Shown here: positions 1-8,458 of the stretch, one piece after another | Layout of the letters: the number at the start of each line of letters is the position of its first letter | Position numbering within the stretch: the stretch's first letter is position 1 | NCBI RefSeq assembly: GCF_003096815.1 | Contig: NZ_QENY01000001.1 | Coordinates: 165,630-229,629 of the forward strand | Source of the DNA: Hallella colorans | GTDB taxonomy: Bacteria > Bacteroidota > Bacteroidia > Bacteroidales > Bacteroidaceae | DNA: 64,000 nt | Direction: 5' to 3' | Made by a program: the position numbers and the translations under genes | Notes under the pieces: generated by a model | The model's database searches: none | Seen by the model: only the letters and a program-made list of their open reading frames with translations | What the model was told of the DNA's origin: nothing

Positions 1-13
1 AATACTAAGCAAT

Positions 14-433
14 ATGAAAGGAACAGAACATTTCACACGGACAATAGCCGAGTATCTCAATCAGCGTGCTATGACAGACCCTTTGTTTGCCCCTAACTTG
101 ATAAAACCGAACAAGAATATCGAGGAGTGCATCACCTACATTCTTAATGAAGTGCAGAAAAGTGGTTGCAACGGCTTTGATGATGATGAAATCTTCTCTA
201 TGGCTGTTCACTACTACGATGAGGACGATATAGAGGTCGGCAAGGCTGTTTCTTGCCAAGTTGCCGTTAATCACGTTGTGGAACTAACGGAGGAAGAAAA
301 AGTCGAAGCAAGGCAGGAAGCCATTAAGCAATATCTGCGTGAGGAACTTGCCAAGATACAGAGCCGTAACGCACGAGTGAAAAAGACGGAGAACATAGCA
401 ACCCAAGTACAACCATCACTATTTGATTTTTAA
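14..433 (+). CDS. PcfK-like protein
   Basis: This 139-residue acidic, soluble protein resembles the PcfK family, small proteins of unknown biochemical role that sit beside PcfJ in Bacteroidota conjugative elements. The sequence shows an N-terminal helical part, a very acidic middle stretch (DDDE, DEDD) near residues 56-73, a charged helix rich in Glu/Lys, and a C-terminal end reading QPSLFDF. It has no signal peptide or membrane segment. It lies 4 bases upstream of the likely pcfJ start, so the two are almost certainly co-transcribed. The family call rests on length, composition and the neighbouring pcfJ. Confidence 0.75.
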   Translation: MKGTEHFTRTIAEYLNQRAMTDPLFAPNLIKPNKNIEECITYILNEVQKSGCNGFDDDEIFSMAVHYYDEDDIEVGKAVSCQVAVNHVVELTEEEKVEARQEAIKQYLREELAKIQSRNARVKKTENIATQVQPSLFDF

Positions 434-437
434 GCCT

Positions 438-1712
438 ATGAAACCGAGAAACAAATTTGAAAAAGCAGTTTTGGAACAAAGCAAGCATCTTCGCCCGATA
501 ACCAAGACACAAAGTAAGTGGGCATTTCGTGAGTGTATAGACCACTTCGCCTACCGCTTGCCAAAAGGTCGCACCACTTGTATGGATTGTGGGTATAGTT
601 GGGTAATGGACAAACATAGAGAAACTTGCACTTGCCCTCATTGCAGGGCAAAGTTGCAGGTCAGAGAAACATACGAGCGTAAGTTACAGCAAAAGCAGTA
701 TTTCACCATACTTACCACTTGTGGAGAGTTTCAAGTATTACGTATGTTCCTACTTATTGTGGGTATGGAGAAAGGTTACAAAGCACAGGCTTCCATAATA
801 GAGATTGGGCAATATTGGTGGAATATGCAGGGGCGAAAAGCTGTGGTTGCTATACAGAGGGTATTGGGACACTATGTTGATACCTTTTCCTATTATAGTC
901 CTATGGCGATACGCAACGATAATGAAGCCTATCAGCATATTGCCTACTCACCGATATATCCGAAGTTCAAGGTTACAGACATACTTCGCAGAAATGGTTT
1001 TAAGGATAATTTCTATGGCATCGTGCCTACCCAACTTATTCCTGCATTGCTTACAGACAGCCGTGTGGAAACATTGCTAAAGGCAGGTCGTACAGACCAC
1101 TTACGTTACTTTCTTGGCAACAGGAGGACTTTTGAGGAACTATGGCAGTCCTACAAGATTGCAGTCCGTAACGGCTATGAGATAGCAGACATTTCTCTTT
1201 GGAGTGATTATGTAGATACACTTAGAAGATTAGGAAAGGATATTCATAATCCAAAATATTTATGCCCAACTGACCTTAAAGGCGAACACGACCGCAGACA
1301 CGAGGAACTTCTCAGATTGCGTGAAAGGGAGGAGATAGAACAGAAGCAAAAGAAGGCAATGGAAGATGAAAAGCGTTTCAAAGAACTTAAATCCAAGTTT
1401 TTCGGTATCCATTTCACGGACGGCACTATCCAAGTCCACGTATTGGAGAGCGTGCAGGAACATTTGGAAGAAGGTGTATCAATGCATCATTGCGTATTTT
1501 CTAATGCATACTACCTCAAGGAGGACTCCCTTATCCTTTCGGCTACCATTGAAGGCAAGCGAATAGAAACCATTGAAGTATCATTACGAACTTTGGAAGT
1601 GGTTCAAAGTCGTGGGAAATGCAACAAGAATACGGAATATCACGAGCAGATAGTAAACCTTGTGAATGCCAATCGAGGTCTTATAAGCCGAAGAATGAAA
1701 GCAACAGCATAA
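438..1712 (+). CDS. PcfJ-like protein
   Basis: The protein matches the PcfJ family of conjugative plasmids and ICEs, whose biochemical role is not established. A four-cysteine zinc-ribbon-like motif (CMDC...CPHC) lies near residues 50-75. The C-terminal part (MHHCVFSNAYY, then IETIEVSL and a VVQSRGKCN motif) is the conserved PcfJ signature. A charged coiled-coil-like Glu/Arg/Lys stretch sits near residues 285-320. The open frame begins at 423, inside pcfK, but the ATG at 438 just after the pcfK stop gives a conventional N-terminus (MKPRNKFEK), so I chose it. It belongs to the + strand group converging on the minus-strand tra operon. Confidence 0.8.
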   Translation: MKPRNKFEKAVLEQSKHLRPITKTQSKWAFRECIDHFAYRLPKGRTTCMDCGYSWVMDKHRETCTCPHCRAKLQVRETYERKLQQKQYFTILTTCGEFQVLRMFLLIVGMEKGYKAQASIIEIGQYWWNMQGRKAVVAIQRVLGHYVDTFSYYSPMAIRNDNEAYQHIAYSPIYPKFKVTDILRRNGFKDNFYGIVPTQLIPALLTDSRVETLLKAGRTDHLRYFLGNRRTFEELWQSYKIAVRNGYEIADISLWSDYVDTLRRLGKDIHNPKYLCPTDLKGEHDRRHEELLRLREREEIEQKQKKAMEDEKRFKELKSKFFGIHFTDGTIQVHVLESVQEHLEEGVSMHHCVFSNAYYLKEDSLILSATIEGKRIETIEVSLRTLEVVQSRGKCNKNTEYHEQIVNLVNANRGLISRRMKATA

Positions 1713-1739
1713 AGTATGAACCATTAAATTATCAGAGAT

Positions 1740-1994
1740 ATGAAAACAGAGATTGAAAACATTATCTACAACTGGGCAGATGAGATACCGCATATTCTCA
1801 TTAGGGTTATCAACGCAATAACCCTATCTGACAACAAAGAGGAGTTAAGGTCGGCTATCAACAAAATAGCCGAAGAAACAGAACTTGACAAATTCTTTGC
1901 ATACGGCTATGGTGCACATCACTTTTGGCTCAAACACTGCAAATTATCCAATGGAGTGCCAAAGGAATACAGATTATTAAAAGTTGAATTTTAA
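1740..1994 (+). CDS. small hypothetical ICE protein
   Basis: An 84-residue soluble protein of unknown function, following pcfJ by 27 bases in the same direction. It is helical in character (IENIIYNWADE, INKIAEETEL), with an aromatic/His segment (FFAYGYGAHHFW) near residues 52-63. There is no signal peptide or membrane span. Position after pcfK-pcfJ and before a DUF3873-like gene is a usual arrangement for small accessory genes of these elements. I do not recognise the family. Confidence 0.55.
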   Translation: MKTEIENIIYNWADEIPHILIRVINAITLSDNKEELRSAINKIAEETELDKFFAYGYGAHHFWLKHCKLSNGVPKEYRLLKVEF

Positions 1995-1998
1995 GATT

Positions 1999-2088
1999 AT
2001 GAAGAAGAAATTTTACAGAGTTCGGACACAATACATCTTCGATGCAGTGTTTGAACTAATTGCAGAAAGCTGGGAGGAAACATGGTAG
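1999..2088 (+). pseudogene. DUF3873-like small gene, truncated
   Basis: A 29-codon frame starts four bases after the preceding stop. Its product (MKKKFYRVRTQYIFDAVFEL then IAESWEETW) resembles the N-terminal half of the roughly 60-70-residue DUF3873-type proteins found near pcfK/pcfJ in Bacteroidota ICEs. The frame ends at a TAG directly after a Trp codon, and the downstream sequence in no frame continues the family pattern. I read it as a 3'-truncated gene, cut where the foreign-looking nuclease cassette begins. The family assignment is from memory of the N-terminal pattern and is tentative. The 144 bases that follow hold nothing I can recognise. Confidence 0.4.
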
Positions 2089-2232
2089 AAAGTCTTACAT
2101 TTTTTAGATTTCTACAAAAAACTCGTCCATAACTAGAAGAACAAATAAATCACTTTATATAATAAAACACTTATATTGATATAATGAATAGGAAATCAAC
2201 AATAATTTTTTAAGCTTTATATCTTTTGTGTT

Positions 2233-2862
2233 TTACTCGTAAAATGCATCTGTATCAATTTCTAATTCTTCACATTCTTTTATTTTATATTCTTTCCCAC
2301 TATGACAGATAGCTCCTTTAAATTTAAAAGGAAAAGATATACACATGGAATCTTCTTCAGCATCTTGTTCTAAATCTGAACCATACTGAAGAGAAACTAC
2401 TACCTTTCCATCACAAATGATATAAAGACTGTCGGATTTGATACTTATCTCACTTATATCTACCCCATATACTTCTTCTATACTTGTATGGGTTGAAAGT
2501 TTATCTAATGCTGATGGGAAATCAAGTATAAAATAGTCATATAGTATAGAGTCAATATTATAAAAATCTATTTTCTTTATCTCAGGGAAACGTGAAATGA
2601 CTACTCTAAATTTAGCTTTAGGTACATTCTTAAAGTAATCAGCCATTGCCTTTATTCTTTGTTTTGCTTCAAAACTTTCCGTACGAGTTTTTAATTCTAT
2701 ATATACAATTTCATCATCCTTGATTGCTGCAAGGTCAACTCTAAAGGGACCTATCAAAACATTTTTTTTAATAGTATATCCTTTTTTTTTATACTCATCA
2801 GCAATCTGCGCAAGAGTAGATTTTTCAAAGTTTTGTATTAAATAGTCTCTTAATGGTTTCAT
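2233..2862 (-). CDS. PD-(D/E)XK nuclease-like protein
   Basis: A 209-residue protein with a PD-(D/E)XK-type active-site pattern: D43 (in VDLAA), then E56-x-K58 (in YIELKTR) after an acidic turn. This is the spacing of restriction-endonuclease-fold enzymes. A predicted helix with Gln/Arg/Lys follows (AKQRIKAMADYF). The C-terminal half is acidic and beta-rich with no motif I know. It overlaps the upstream RusA-like gene by 4 bases (ATGA), so translation is probably coupled. Likely a nuclease or a nuclease-fold DNA-binding protein acting with the resolvase-like partner; defence or DNA processing are both possible. The base composition is AT-rich compared with the neighbouring tra genes, suggesting recent acquisition. 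Confidence 0.55.
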   Translation of the reverse strand: MKPLRDYLIQNFEKSTLAQIADEYKKKGYTIKKNVLIGPFRVDLAAIKDDEIVYIELKTRTESFEAKQRIKAMADYFKNVPKAKFRVVISRFPEIKKIDFYNIDSILYDYFILDFPSALDKLSTHTSIEEVYGVDISEISIKSDSLYIICDGKVVVSLQYGSDLEQDAEEDSMCISFPFKFKGAICHSGKEYKIKECEELEIDTDAFYE

Positions 2863-3299
2863 ATACTAATTTCTCCTATTTTTACCATTGTATCATAAAA
2901 TTTACTACATTCAAGATATAGACACTTAACATTCTTATCTGTTAATCCCTGCATTAATTCTACTGCCACATCACCGTCTATTTTAGTTGCATCGATAGTA
3001 GTAATTGGATGACGTTCGACATCTATAACAGATGCCATGCGCAATACGATATTACAATCATCATCATATAAAAGCCCATTTAAAGCATCCCAAATTGGCT
3101 TACTAATGTTATCAGTATCGACATTAACTCCATCACTTGTGAAAAAAAACGCTTTTGCATATAATTCTATACCAGTAGGGAATTTTGGCACATTCCCTTT
3201 GAATTTTTGCAAGAAAGCCGAGCGTATTTTTTTTTGATACACGTCTTTTCTTTTTGAGTTATATGATAGCGGTGCTACACCTCGAATTACTAATTCCAT
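2859..3299 (-). CDS. RusA-like Holliday junction resolvase
   Basis: A 146-residue protein with the RusA-type signature: D61-x-D63-N64-x-x-K67, D71, and a DDD cluster at residues 79-81 (DTDNISKPIWDALNG, then LLYDDD). RusA family enzymes cut Holliday junctions and are typical of phages and mobile elements. The acidic residues expected to bind metal are present. Its start codon directly abuts the stop of the upstream 82-residue gene, and its end overlaps the nuclease-like gene by 4 bases, so the three form one operon. The C-terminal 45 residues are divergent. A resolvase role in element recombination or an uptake into a defence cassette are both plausible. Confidence 0.7.
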   Translation of the reverse strand: MELVIRGVAPLSYNSKRKDVYQKKIRSAFLQKFKGNVPKFPTGIELYAKAFFFTSDGVNVDTDNISKPIWDALNGLLYDDDCNIVLRMASVIDVERHPITTIDATKIDGDVAVELMQGLTDKNVKCLYLECSKFYDTMVKIGEISI

Positions 3300-3548
3300 T
3301 TAAAGTTCTAAAGAATTACAAATGTCATTAAATGAAGCCTCCCGTTCTAATTCATATATATTAAAGGATTCGTTCTCCTGTTTAATCCAAAAAATAACAC
3401 CTCGTTTAAAAAAACATTCTCCTTCTTCTTCTCGCATCATAAGAGGATTCTTTTCAACAAAATCAGGAATAAATATGGGATAAGAATTTGCAACTTTCTT
3501 TAACTTTATTCCATTGTCATTATCTTTCGTTCTTAAGTACTTTAACAT
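3300..3548 (-). CDS. hypothetical protein, first gene of nuclease cassette
   Basis: An 82-residue acidic protein without recognised domains. The stop codon is immediately followed by the ATG of the RusA-like gene, so it is the promoter-proximal gene of this three-gene minus-strand unit. Features visible are a basic N-terminus (MLKYLRTKDN), a Glu-rich turn (REEEGE), and an IFWIK beta-like segment. No signal peptide or membrane span. Function unknown; it could be a small partner of the two putative nucleases. Confidence 0.5.
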   Translation of the reverse strand: MLKYLRTKDNDNGIKLKKVANSYPIFIPDFVEKNPLMMREEEGECFFKRGVIFWIKQENESFNIYELEREASFNDICNSLEL

Positions 3549-3577
3549 AAATATTTAATCATTTTTATTAACGACAA

Positions 3578-3585
3578 CAAATATA
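3578..3585 (-). promoter_or_regulatory. possible -7 element of the nuclease cassette
   Basis: On the minus strand this reads TATATTTG, matching the Bacteroidota -7 consensus TAnnTTTG, about 30 bases before the start codon at 3548. No good TTTG is present at the usual distance upstream, so support is partial. Confidence 0.35.
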
Positions 3586-3647
3586 CTCATTTAAAATGAC
3601 ATAACGATAATATATGAAACAAAAAGTTTCTTACAAGCCTTATTTGA

Positions 3648-4154
3648 TTAAGAAATAAAGAACAATGCAAACTCTACTTTTCTTCGCTTGACTAACCCTC
3701 TCAAAACCTTTCCCTTATATCGGCAGAACGAAACATACTCCCGATAGAAGTTCCTGTCTCCAGCCTCTATCTTTCGTAGCAGCCTACTCTTAGAATGTTT
3801 GCCATAACCGAGCAGTCGCCCCACGCCCACGTTATAGGCAAGTAGACTGAGTAACAGCGCATCCTTACCATACCCCTTAAAGTGTTCAAAGCATTTCCAA
3901 AGGTCGGCACGGAGCAGGGAATCCGCCTGTCGTTCCGTTATATCTGCTGTGAAACGTTCTCCTGGTTGCAGCTGATGCCCATATCCAACATACGGATAAT
4001 TCTTCCAGCCGTGCATACCCTCAAAGTATTTCACTACGACAACTGCACGCTCAAAAGGTGGCAAGTCTGCCAACCGTACCCTGCGCTGGGCAAGGATCGG
4101 CTGGCAGAGCAAGCACATTATACAGAATAAAGCAAAGCGTTTAGCTGTTCGCAT
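3648..4154 (-). CDS. conjugation-associated lysozyme (GH24-like)
   Basis: A 168-residue exported muramidase-like protein. A signal peptide covers about residues 1-22 (hydrophobic run ending PILAQ). Catalytic features of the T4-lysozyme (GH24) type are seen: KYFEG with E45, followed by a glycine-rich VGYGH motif, and LLSLLAYNVG with conserved Asn further on. It would locally open peptidoglycan for the transfer channel. It overlaps traQ by 14 bases, and is the last gene of the tra operon, which is the usual position in CTnDOT-type elements. Confidence 0.8.
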   Translation of the reverse strand: MRTAKRFALFCIMCLLCQPILAQRRVRLADLPPFERAVVVVKYFEGMHGWKNYPYVGYGHQLQPGERFTADITERQADSLLRADLWKCFEHFKGYGKDALLLSLLAYNVGVGRLLGYGKHSKSRLLRKIEAGDRNFYREYVSFCRYKGKVLRGLVKRRKVEFALFFIS

Positions 4155-4626
4155 CGTTCAAGGCTCTGGTTACTACTGCGGTGGTCTTTCCCCTTTCCTC
4201 CGCCTTTTCGTTGTTGAAACTGAAAGTCAGTTGCTGCATCTTACCGAAACTGTCCTCCACGTACACGTCAATTGTCTGGCGGTCGGTGGAGAGCGAGGTG
4301 TAGTATAAGCGGAACACATCTTTCGTTAGCGGATAGCGGTCGTTCGGCTTGAAGATTGTACCGTTATCATTTCTTAGTAAGCCTTTGCCGTCAGACTGGA
4401 AATAACGTATCGTATAGCGAGTGTCAGCAAACTCACCACCTCGTTTTAGCGTGCAGCGTATCTCAGCCGTCTGTCCCTTTATGATGTCCTTCTGAACCGG
4501 CATCGTCTCGACAGTGAACGGATAAGACAGCTGAACATCCAGCTCCCTATCACAAGCAGATAGGCAAAACACGGCAAGGGCAAGTACGCCCATTACCCAT
4601 ATTGAACTTAATATCTTCTTTTTCAT
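4141..4626 (-). CDS. traQ: conjugal transfer protein TraQ (DUF3872)
   Basis: A 161-residue predicted lipoprotein. The N-terminus has a basic start, a hydrophobic segment and a lipobox ending at C25 (FCLSAC). The body is beta-rich with the TraQ/DUF3872 pattern: LSYPFTVETMPV near residues 33-44, then RYFQSDGKG and DVFRLYYTS. TraQ proteins belong to the Bacteroides T4SS-like transfer apparatus, probably facing the periplasm or outer membrane; the exact role is not defined. The gene follows traO by 12 bases. In CTnDOT a primase gene (traP) usually lies between traO and traQ; none is present here. Confidence 0.85.
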   Translation of the reverse strand: MKKKILSSIWVMGVLALAVFCLSACDRELDVQLSYPFTVETMPVQKDIIKGQTAEIRCTLKRGGEFADTRYTIRYFQSDGKGLLRNDNGTIFKPNDRYPLTKDVFRLYYTSLSTDRQTIDVYVEDSFGKMQQLTFSFNNEKAEERGKTTAVVTRALNDANS

Positions 4627-4638
4627 GTTTCTTTTCTA

Positions 4639-5223
4639 TTAAATATTAAACCTAAGTCCTGCTGATAGCGCAGGACGGAAACGATGTACGTCAGAGCCGA
4701 AGAGCAACCGCCCTTGTGCCTTGACAAGAAACAGAAGCCTGTCCGTAAGGAATACTTCCAACGAGCCATGCACGGCACCGCCATAGACGAAGCGTGAGCG
4801 GTCAAGCAGTGTTGCTCCATCGGGCAGCAGCTTCTTGTCCTCATTCAATTCCTCGTAACCGCCCAATGCGGATATGCCAGCATAGAGGAACACGTTCTTG
4901 CCTCTGTCGGAGAGAACAGGGTACATATAGCCCACCTGTAAGAGTGCATCCTTGAGTTTTACGTTATAACTTCTGTACGGCATATTCTGCTGTTCATACT
5001 CTGCCATAACAAAAGTATAATTCTCACGACCCAGATAGCGGGTGAGTGATGCTCCCATACCGAAATTGTCAGCAGCAAGGAACTTTTCACCCTTGATAAG
5101 TGGAACATTCCCCACGACCTCTACGCCCCTTTGCTTGGGTATCAGTTGCTGTGCCTGCGATGACAGACTGAAAGTCATGGCCACCGCAACGCATACTGTT
5201 AGAATGATATTGTTCTTCTTCAT
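4639..5223 (-). CDS. traO: conjugal transfer protein TraO
   Basis: A 194-residue exported protein with a cleavable signal peptide (about residues 1-24, ending SSQAQ). The mature part is beta-strand rich with alternating aromatic and glycine residues, and ends in a terminal aromatic-flanked strand (ALSAGLRFNI), the look of a small outer-membrane barrel. This fits TraO of the CTnDOT transfer system. An ATG at 5229 is also possible, but the ATG at 5223 overlaps the traN stop as TAATG and gives a standard MKKNN start, so I prefer it. Tightly coupled to traN. Confidence 0.88.
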   Translation of the reverse strand: MKKNNIILTVCVAVAMTFSLSSQAQQLIPKQRGVEVVGNVPLIKGEKFLAADNFGMGASLTRYLGRENYTFVMAEYEQQNMPYRSYNVKLKDALLQVGYMYPVLSDRGKNVFLYAGISALGGYEELNEDKKLLPDGATLLDRSRFVYGGAVHGSLEVFLTDRLLFLVKAQGRLLFGSDVHRFRPALSAGLRFNI

Positions 5224-6173
5224 TACCATTTCAGTTTGAGGTTATCAATATTCTTTGCCAGCTGCAGGTCTTCTGCCGTTACATAAAAGGTCAGCGTACG
5301 ACCGCCATTTCTCTCATAGAGCGTCACTTCAAGCTGCTTGTCTTCTGCAAGAGAAAACTGCTCGAGCGCAAACACAGCGTGTTCACTACCCATGCCACGC
5401 ACCTGCATCACCTGGTGATAGGCACGAAGTGGCTGTAATACTTGTTCTTGTATGGCGGTGCGCTTTGCTACCTTCTTATCCACCACCTTGAATGTGATAA
5501 AATCCACTGAGTACGGCATATTCGTTCTGTTTTCCATACGAGTGTGGAAATACAGCAAGCCATTATGGGCATACAAGCCACGAAGTAGGAACTTCATGCC
5601 GAACTGCTGCGTACCGATATGCTTAATGCAGCGTCTGTCGTTCTGATAGATAGTCTGCATCATCAGCTTTACTAATACGGGCGACTCGTTGCCAAGTTCC
5701 TTAAAGTAAATATCAGAGCGATTGCTTGGCAGCCTGCCTTCTGTCGTGGAAAGAAAGTCTTTCATCTCAATGCTGAGTTTCTCCGGTTCATCGGCATACT
5801 TGACGTTGAAAGCATAGAAAGAGCCGTCCTCACAGATGACACTCATATTGGTTTCCGTCTCAAAGTCCTTCACGGCAGCCTTTACACGTAATACGTTCTC
5901 TGCGTCCTCCGCCTTTCCTGCAATGATGTTCTGCGAACCTAAGTCTACATAGCGAATGGCAGAAGGGAAGATAAGATGCACGGTCTTGTCAAAGGTAACG
6001 TCCAGACCATACGGCAGTACGACACGCCCCGTTGGAATGGCACGGCTCATACCTTGAAAAAGCTCTCCCGAAGTAAGCAGACGGCTTGGTGTCAGACCAT
6101 CATTGTTTTCCTGTGCTGTGGCTGTTGCTCCCACCATGGCAAGCATAGCCATTGATAAAATAAATTTCTTCAT
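5223..6173 (-). CDS. traN: conjugal transfer protein TraN
   Basis: A 316-residue exported protein with a signal peptide (about residues 1-20, ending ATATAQ). It has the Bacteroides TraN pattern: an N-terminal VTFDKTVHLIFPSAIRYVDL segment and a YAFNVKYADEPEKLSI segment, similar in design to VirB9-type beta-rich proteins that build the outer-membrane core complex. The gene lies between traM and traO in the expected order. No membrane span beyond the signal peptide. The C-terminus ends NIDNLKLKW. Confidence 0.9.
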   Translation of the reverse strand: MKKFILSMAMLAMVGATATAQENNDGLTPSRLLTSGELFQGMSRAIPTGRVVLPYGLDVTFDKTVHLIFPSAIRYVDLGSQNIIAGKAEDAENVLRVKAAVKDFETETNMSVICEDGSFYAFNVKYADEPEKLSIEMKDFLSTTEGRLPSNRSDIYFKELGNESPVLVKLMMQTIYQNDRRCIKHIGTQQFGMKFLLRGLYAHNGLLYFHTRMENRTNMPYSVDFITFKVVDKKVAKRTAIQEQVLQPLRAYHQVMQVRGMGSEHAVFALEQFSLAEDKQLEVTLYERNGGRTLTFYVTAEDLQLAKNIDNLKLKW

Positions 6174-6221
6174 TGTTGCTATTGATTTGATGTTATTTTT
6201 TACTTGTCATTTTCGATTGTT

Positions 6222-7487
6222 TTATTTGGACTGAACCAAGAAAAGGCGGTAGCCACCTTTGAGCGTTACCTTGACGGTGCGCAGTTTCTTCTGAAGCAGC
6301 TGACTTGCACCCTGCATCACCCCACGGGCAGCCTCGGAGATAATCTGGTCTTTGGCAGAGGAAGCGAAGGTAAAGGATGTGCCCATTGAACCGCCGATGT
6401 TCGCCCCAACTTCCTTAAGCGCATTGATATCCTCCGAGCCTGGTATATACACGCCCTCTTGTCCGTCCATGTCGTATGCCGAGAGTTTGACGGCTATGAT
6501 ATGCCCACCAACCTCAATACTCTTAATGAGCAGGTGCATACGGTTGCCCTCAATCTTGGCAATGGCTATGAGTCGGCTCTGTCGTGGAATACGCAAGCCC
6601 TGCACTTTGGCACTTTCAAGCAGACGAAGCACGACATTGTCGCCCTCCTTGAGCGTGGTCGTTCTGTCCACCACCACTTTGAGCGTGTTGCGCATCGTGG
6701 GTGCAGCCGTACTTGTTAGCGAGTGGAAGCCCAAGTTGCGTGCTCTTGTTCCATATTCCTTGATAAAATCCGCATCGCTCATCGGCTGACCGAGCGAAGA
6801 CACCACCTGTTTGCGTTCCGCCAAGACCTCCATAACTGGAGCGTTTGCTTGCATCTGCCCCTTTTCTGTTCCAATATCGGTGATTGTGGATGTGTTTCCC
6901 TTATCATTCGCAAAAGCATTCTCCAATGACGGTGGCACAGATGATGTCTTGGGCAGATACTTTGCTGCCATCTGATAGCTCTTTTCCATCAGGGCAAGCT
7001 GCCTTTTCTCCTCATCGTCCTGCTTGCTGTCTTTGGAAGAGAGTTCCTTTTTAAGGTTATCGATTTCCGAGCGCAAGGCTTCACGCTCCTGCTCGTGTGG
7101 ATCGGGGGCGTAAAAAGAGTTCAACAGCCGATTATTCTCCTCATAGCGGTGCATCGAGTTTTCTATCTTTTCCGTCGATGCAGCCACCTCCGCACGCTGC
7201 GCCTCTGATGGAGCAGTGCTCTGTGCGAAGTAGTCCGATAGCCTGCCCATCTCCTCACGGGTCTGTTCTTCCTCGTGTGTTTTGTCGCCTAATTCATAGG
7301 CTTTGAGCTTGTTTTCGGTGAGTTTTTCAGTCGTTGCCTGCGGGATACTGTCATTGAGCCCCTGCTCCGCTGCGGTCTTATCCTTGCCCGAAGGTGCGAA
7401 GATAAACCACATTGAAAGGGCAAACAGCAGTCCCAAACCTCCGAAGACCAAGCCTTTTTTCATTTGTTCTTTCTGTTTATTATCCAT
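6222..7487 (-). CDS. traM: conjugal transfer protein TraM (VirB10-like)
   Basis: A 421-residue protein with one N-terminal membrane span (about residues 12-31, GLVFGGLGLLFALSMWFIF) and a long charged, Glu/Lys-rich periplasmic linker with likely coiled coil at residues 130-175. The C-terminal domain from about residue 265 (LKVVVDRTTTLKEGDNVVLRLLES) to the end matches the TraM/VirB10-like fold that bridges inner and outer membranes in the transfer channel. It overlaps traL by 8 bases. Order and length fit the CTnDOT family. Confidence 0.9.
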   Translation of the reverse strand: MDNKQKEQMKKGLVFGGLGLLFALSMWFIFAPSGKDKTAAEQGLNDSIPQATTEKLTENKLKAYELGDKTHEEEQTREEMGRLSDYFAQSTAPSEAQRAEVAASTEKIENSMHRYEENNRLLNSFYAPDPHEQEREALRSEIDNLKKELSSKDSKQDDEEKRQLALMEKSYQMAAKYLPKTSSVPPSLENAFANDKGNTSTITDIGTEKGQMQANAPVMEVLAERKQVVSSLGQPMSDADFIKEYGTRARNLGFHSLTSTAAPTMRNTLKVVVDRTTTLKEGDNVVLRLLESAKVQGLRIPRQSRLIAIAKIEGNRMHLLIKSIEVGGHIIAVKLSAYDMDGQEGVYIPGSEDINALKEVGANIGGSMGTSFTFASSAKDQIISEAARGVMQGASQLLQKKLRTVKVTLKGGYRLFLVQSK

Positions 7488-7782
7488 TTTCTTTGATTGT
7501 TTGATGATGTTGTAGGTAAAAATTGCCGTGTAACTCTTGTAAAGTGCTGTCTGTCCGTATCGGACTGTCCGTCAACTTTCCCGTGGGAATGGGTAGTTTT
7601 TCCTTCTTTGGAGGAAGGAAAAACTGCGCTATCATCCAAAGGGAACAGATGAGATAGATAAAACTCAGCCCATAGACGATAGCCTTGCGCTGCCTTATCG
7701 TGAGCCTTTCACATCGATGGCGGAGCCATAGGTGAAAACGCAGATATTGACGGGAGAGTAAAAAGTATCTTTTACTTGCCAT
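7480..7782 (-). CDS. traL: conjugal transfer protein TraL (DUF3989)
   Basis: A 100-residue protein with a strongly basic N-terminus (Arg/Lys/His rich, residues 1-35) and one membrane helix at about residues 36-55 (AIVYGLSFIYLICSLWMIAQFF), followed by a short polar tail. This is the DUF3989/TraL layout in Bacteroides transfer operons. Its end overlaps traM by 8 bases and its start lies 4 bases after traK, so it is translated as part of the same message. Confidence 0.85.
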   Translation of the reverse strand: MASKRYFLLSRQYLRFHLWLRHRCERLTIRQRKAIVYGLSFIYLICSLWMIAQFFLPPKKEKLPIPTGKLTDSPIRTDSTLQELHGNFYLQHHQTIKENG

Positions 7783-7786
7783 AGCC

Positions 7787-8410
7787 TTATCGTTTATAGG
7801 TCTGTATATCCCTATTCTCCTTGACGAGGAAGTTCTCCATCAGGAAGCCCTGCGGGTTGTTGTCCGAACGGACTGAGTTCTGCAGCGTGCAGGTCGTAAC
7901 AAGACTGCGCTCTGTAACGTTACTCTGACGGACGATAAACTCTCGTGCATAGGTCGTTACCGCATAAGGGTAAGTATTAAAGTTACAGTGGATAGAGTCC
8001 ACCTCTATGCGCTGATTGACATTACCCGATATGGCACGGTTATAATAGCCCTTCTCTGCCAAGTCCTTGTAATAGTTGAAAGCTGACTTGTCGCAAAGCA
8101 GAAAAGCACGCTCCATGTTCTTTTCGATGGCGTCCTTGTCGGGCGCAATGGTGAAAAAGAGCTCATGGAAACGACGCACGTGTTCTCTTGCCTCTACGGG
8201 ACGGTTTCTACTTGCATCCTGACTGAGAGCCAGCATGAGCGACTTTCCCTGGTCAAGCACATAGATTTTCTCCCTCTGCTCCTTGGCGAAGCTGTACGAG
8301 GCATAGACAGCATAACCGCTTACTACCACACATACGATGGCAAAGACAAAGGCATAGAGCCGTATCTGTCTGAATGAGGTCTCGATATTATTAAGTGATT
8401 TGAATTCCAT
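7787..8410 (-). CDS. traK: conjugal transfer protein TraK (VirB8-like)
   Basis: A 207-residue protein with one N-terminal membrane span (about residues 18-40, LYAFVFAIVCVVVSGYAVYAS) followed by a periplasmic domain. The arrangement and size are those of VirB8-like TraK proteins, which scaffold the transfer apparatus at the inner membrane. The segment RFHELFFTIAPDKD near residue 84 and the IEVDSI and YPYAVTTYA segments later are typical of the family. Located between traJ and traL. Confidence 0.9.
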   Translation of the reverse strand: MEFKSLNNIETSFRQIRLYAFVFAIVCVVVSGYAVYASYSFAKEQREKIYVLDQGKSLMLALSQDASRNRPVEAREHVRRFHELFFTIAPDKDAIEKNMERAFLLCDKSAFNYYKDLAEKGYYNRAISGNVNQRIEVDSIHCNFNTYPYAVTTYAREFIVRQSNVTERSLVTTCTLQNSVRSDNNPQGFLMENFLVKENRDIQTYKR

Positions 8411-8458
8411 TTTTTCTCTTTTATACCTGTTGATTAATTAAGCATCGTTGCTCCATTT

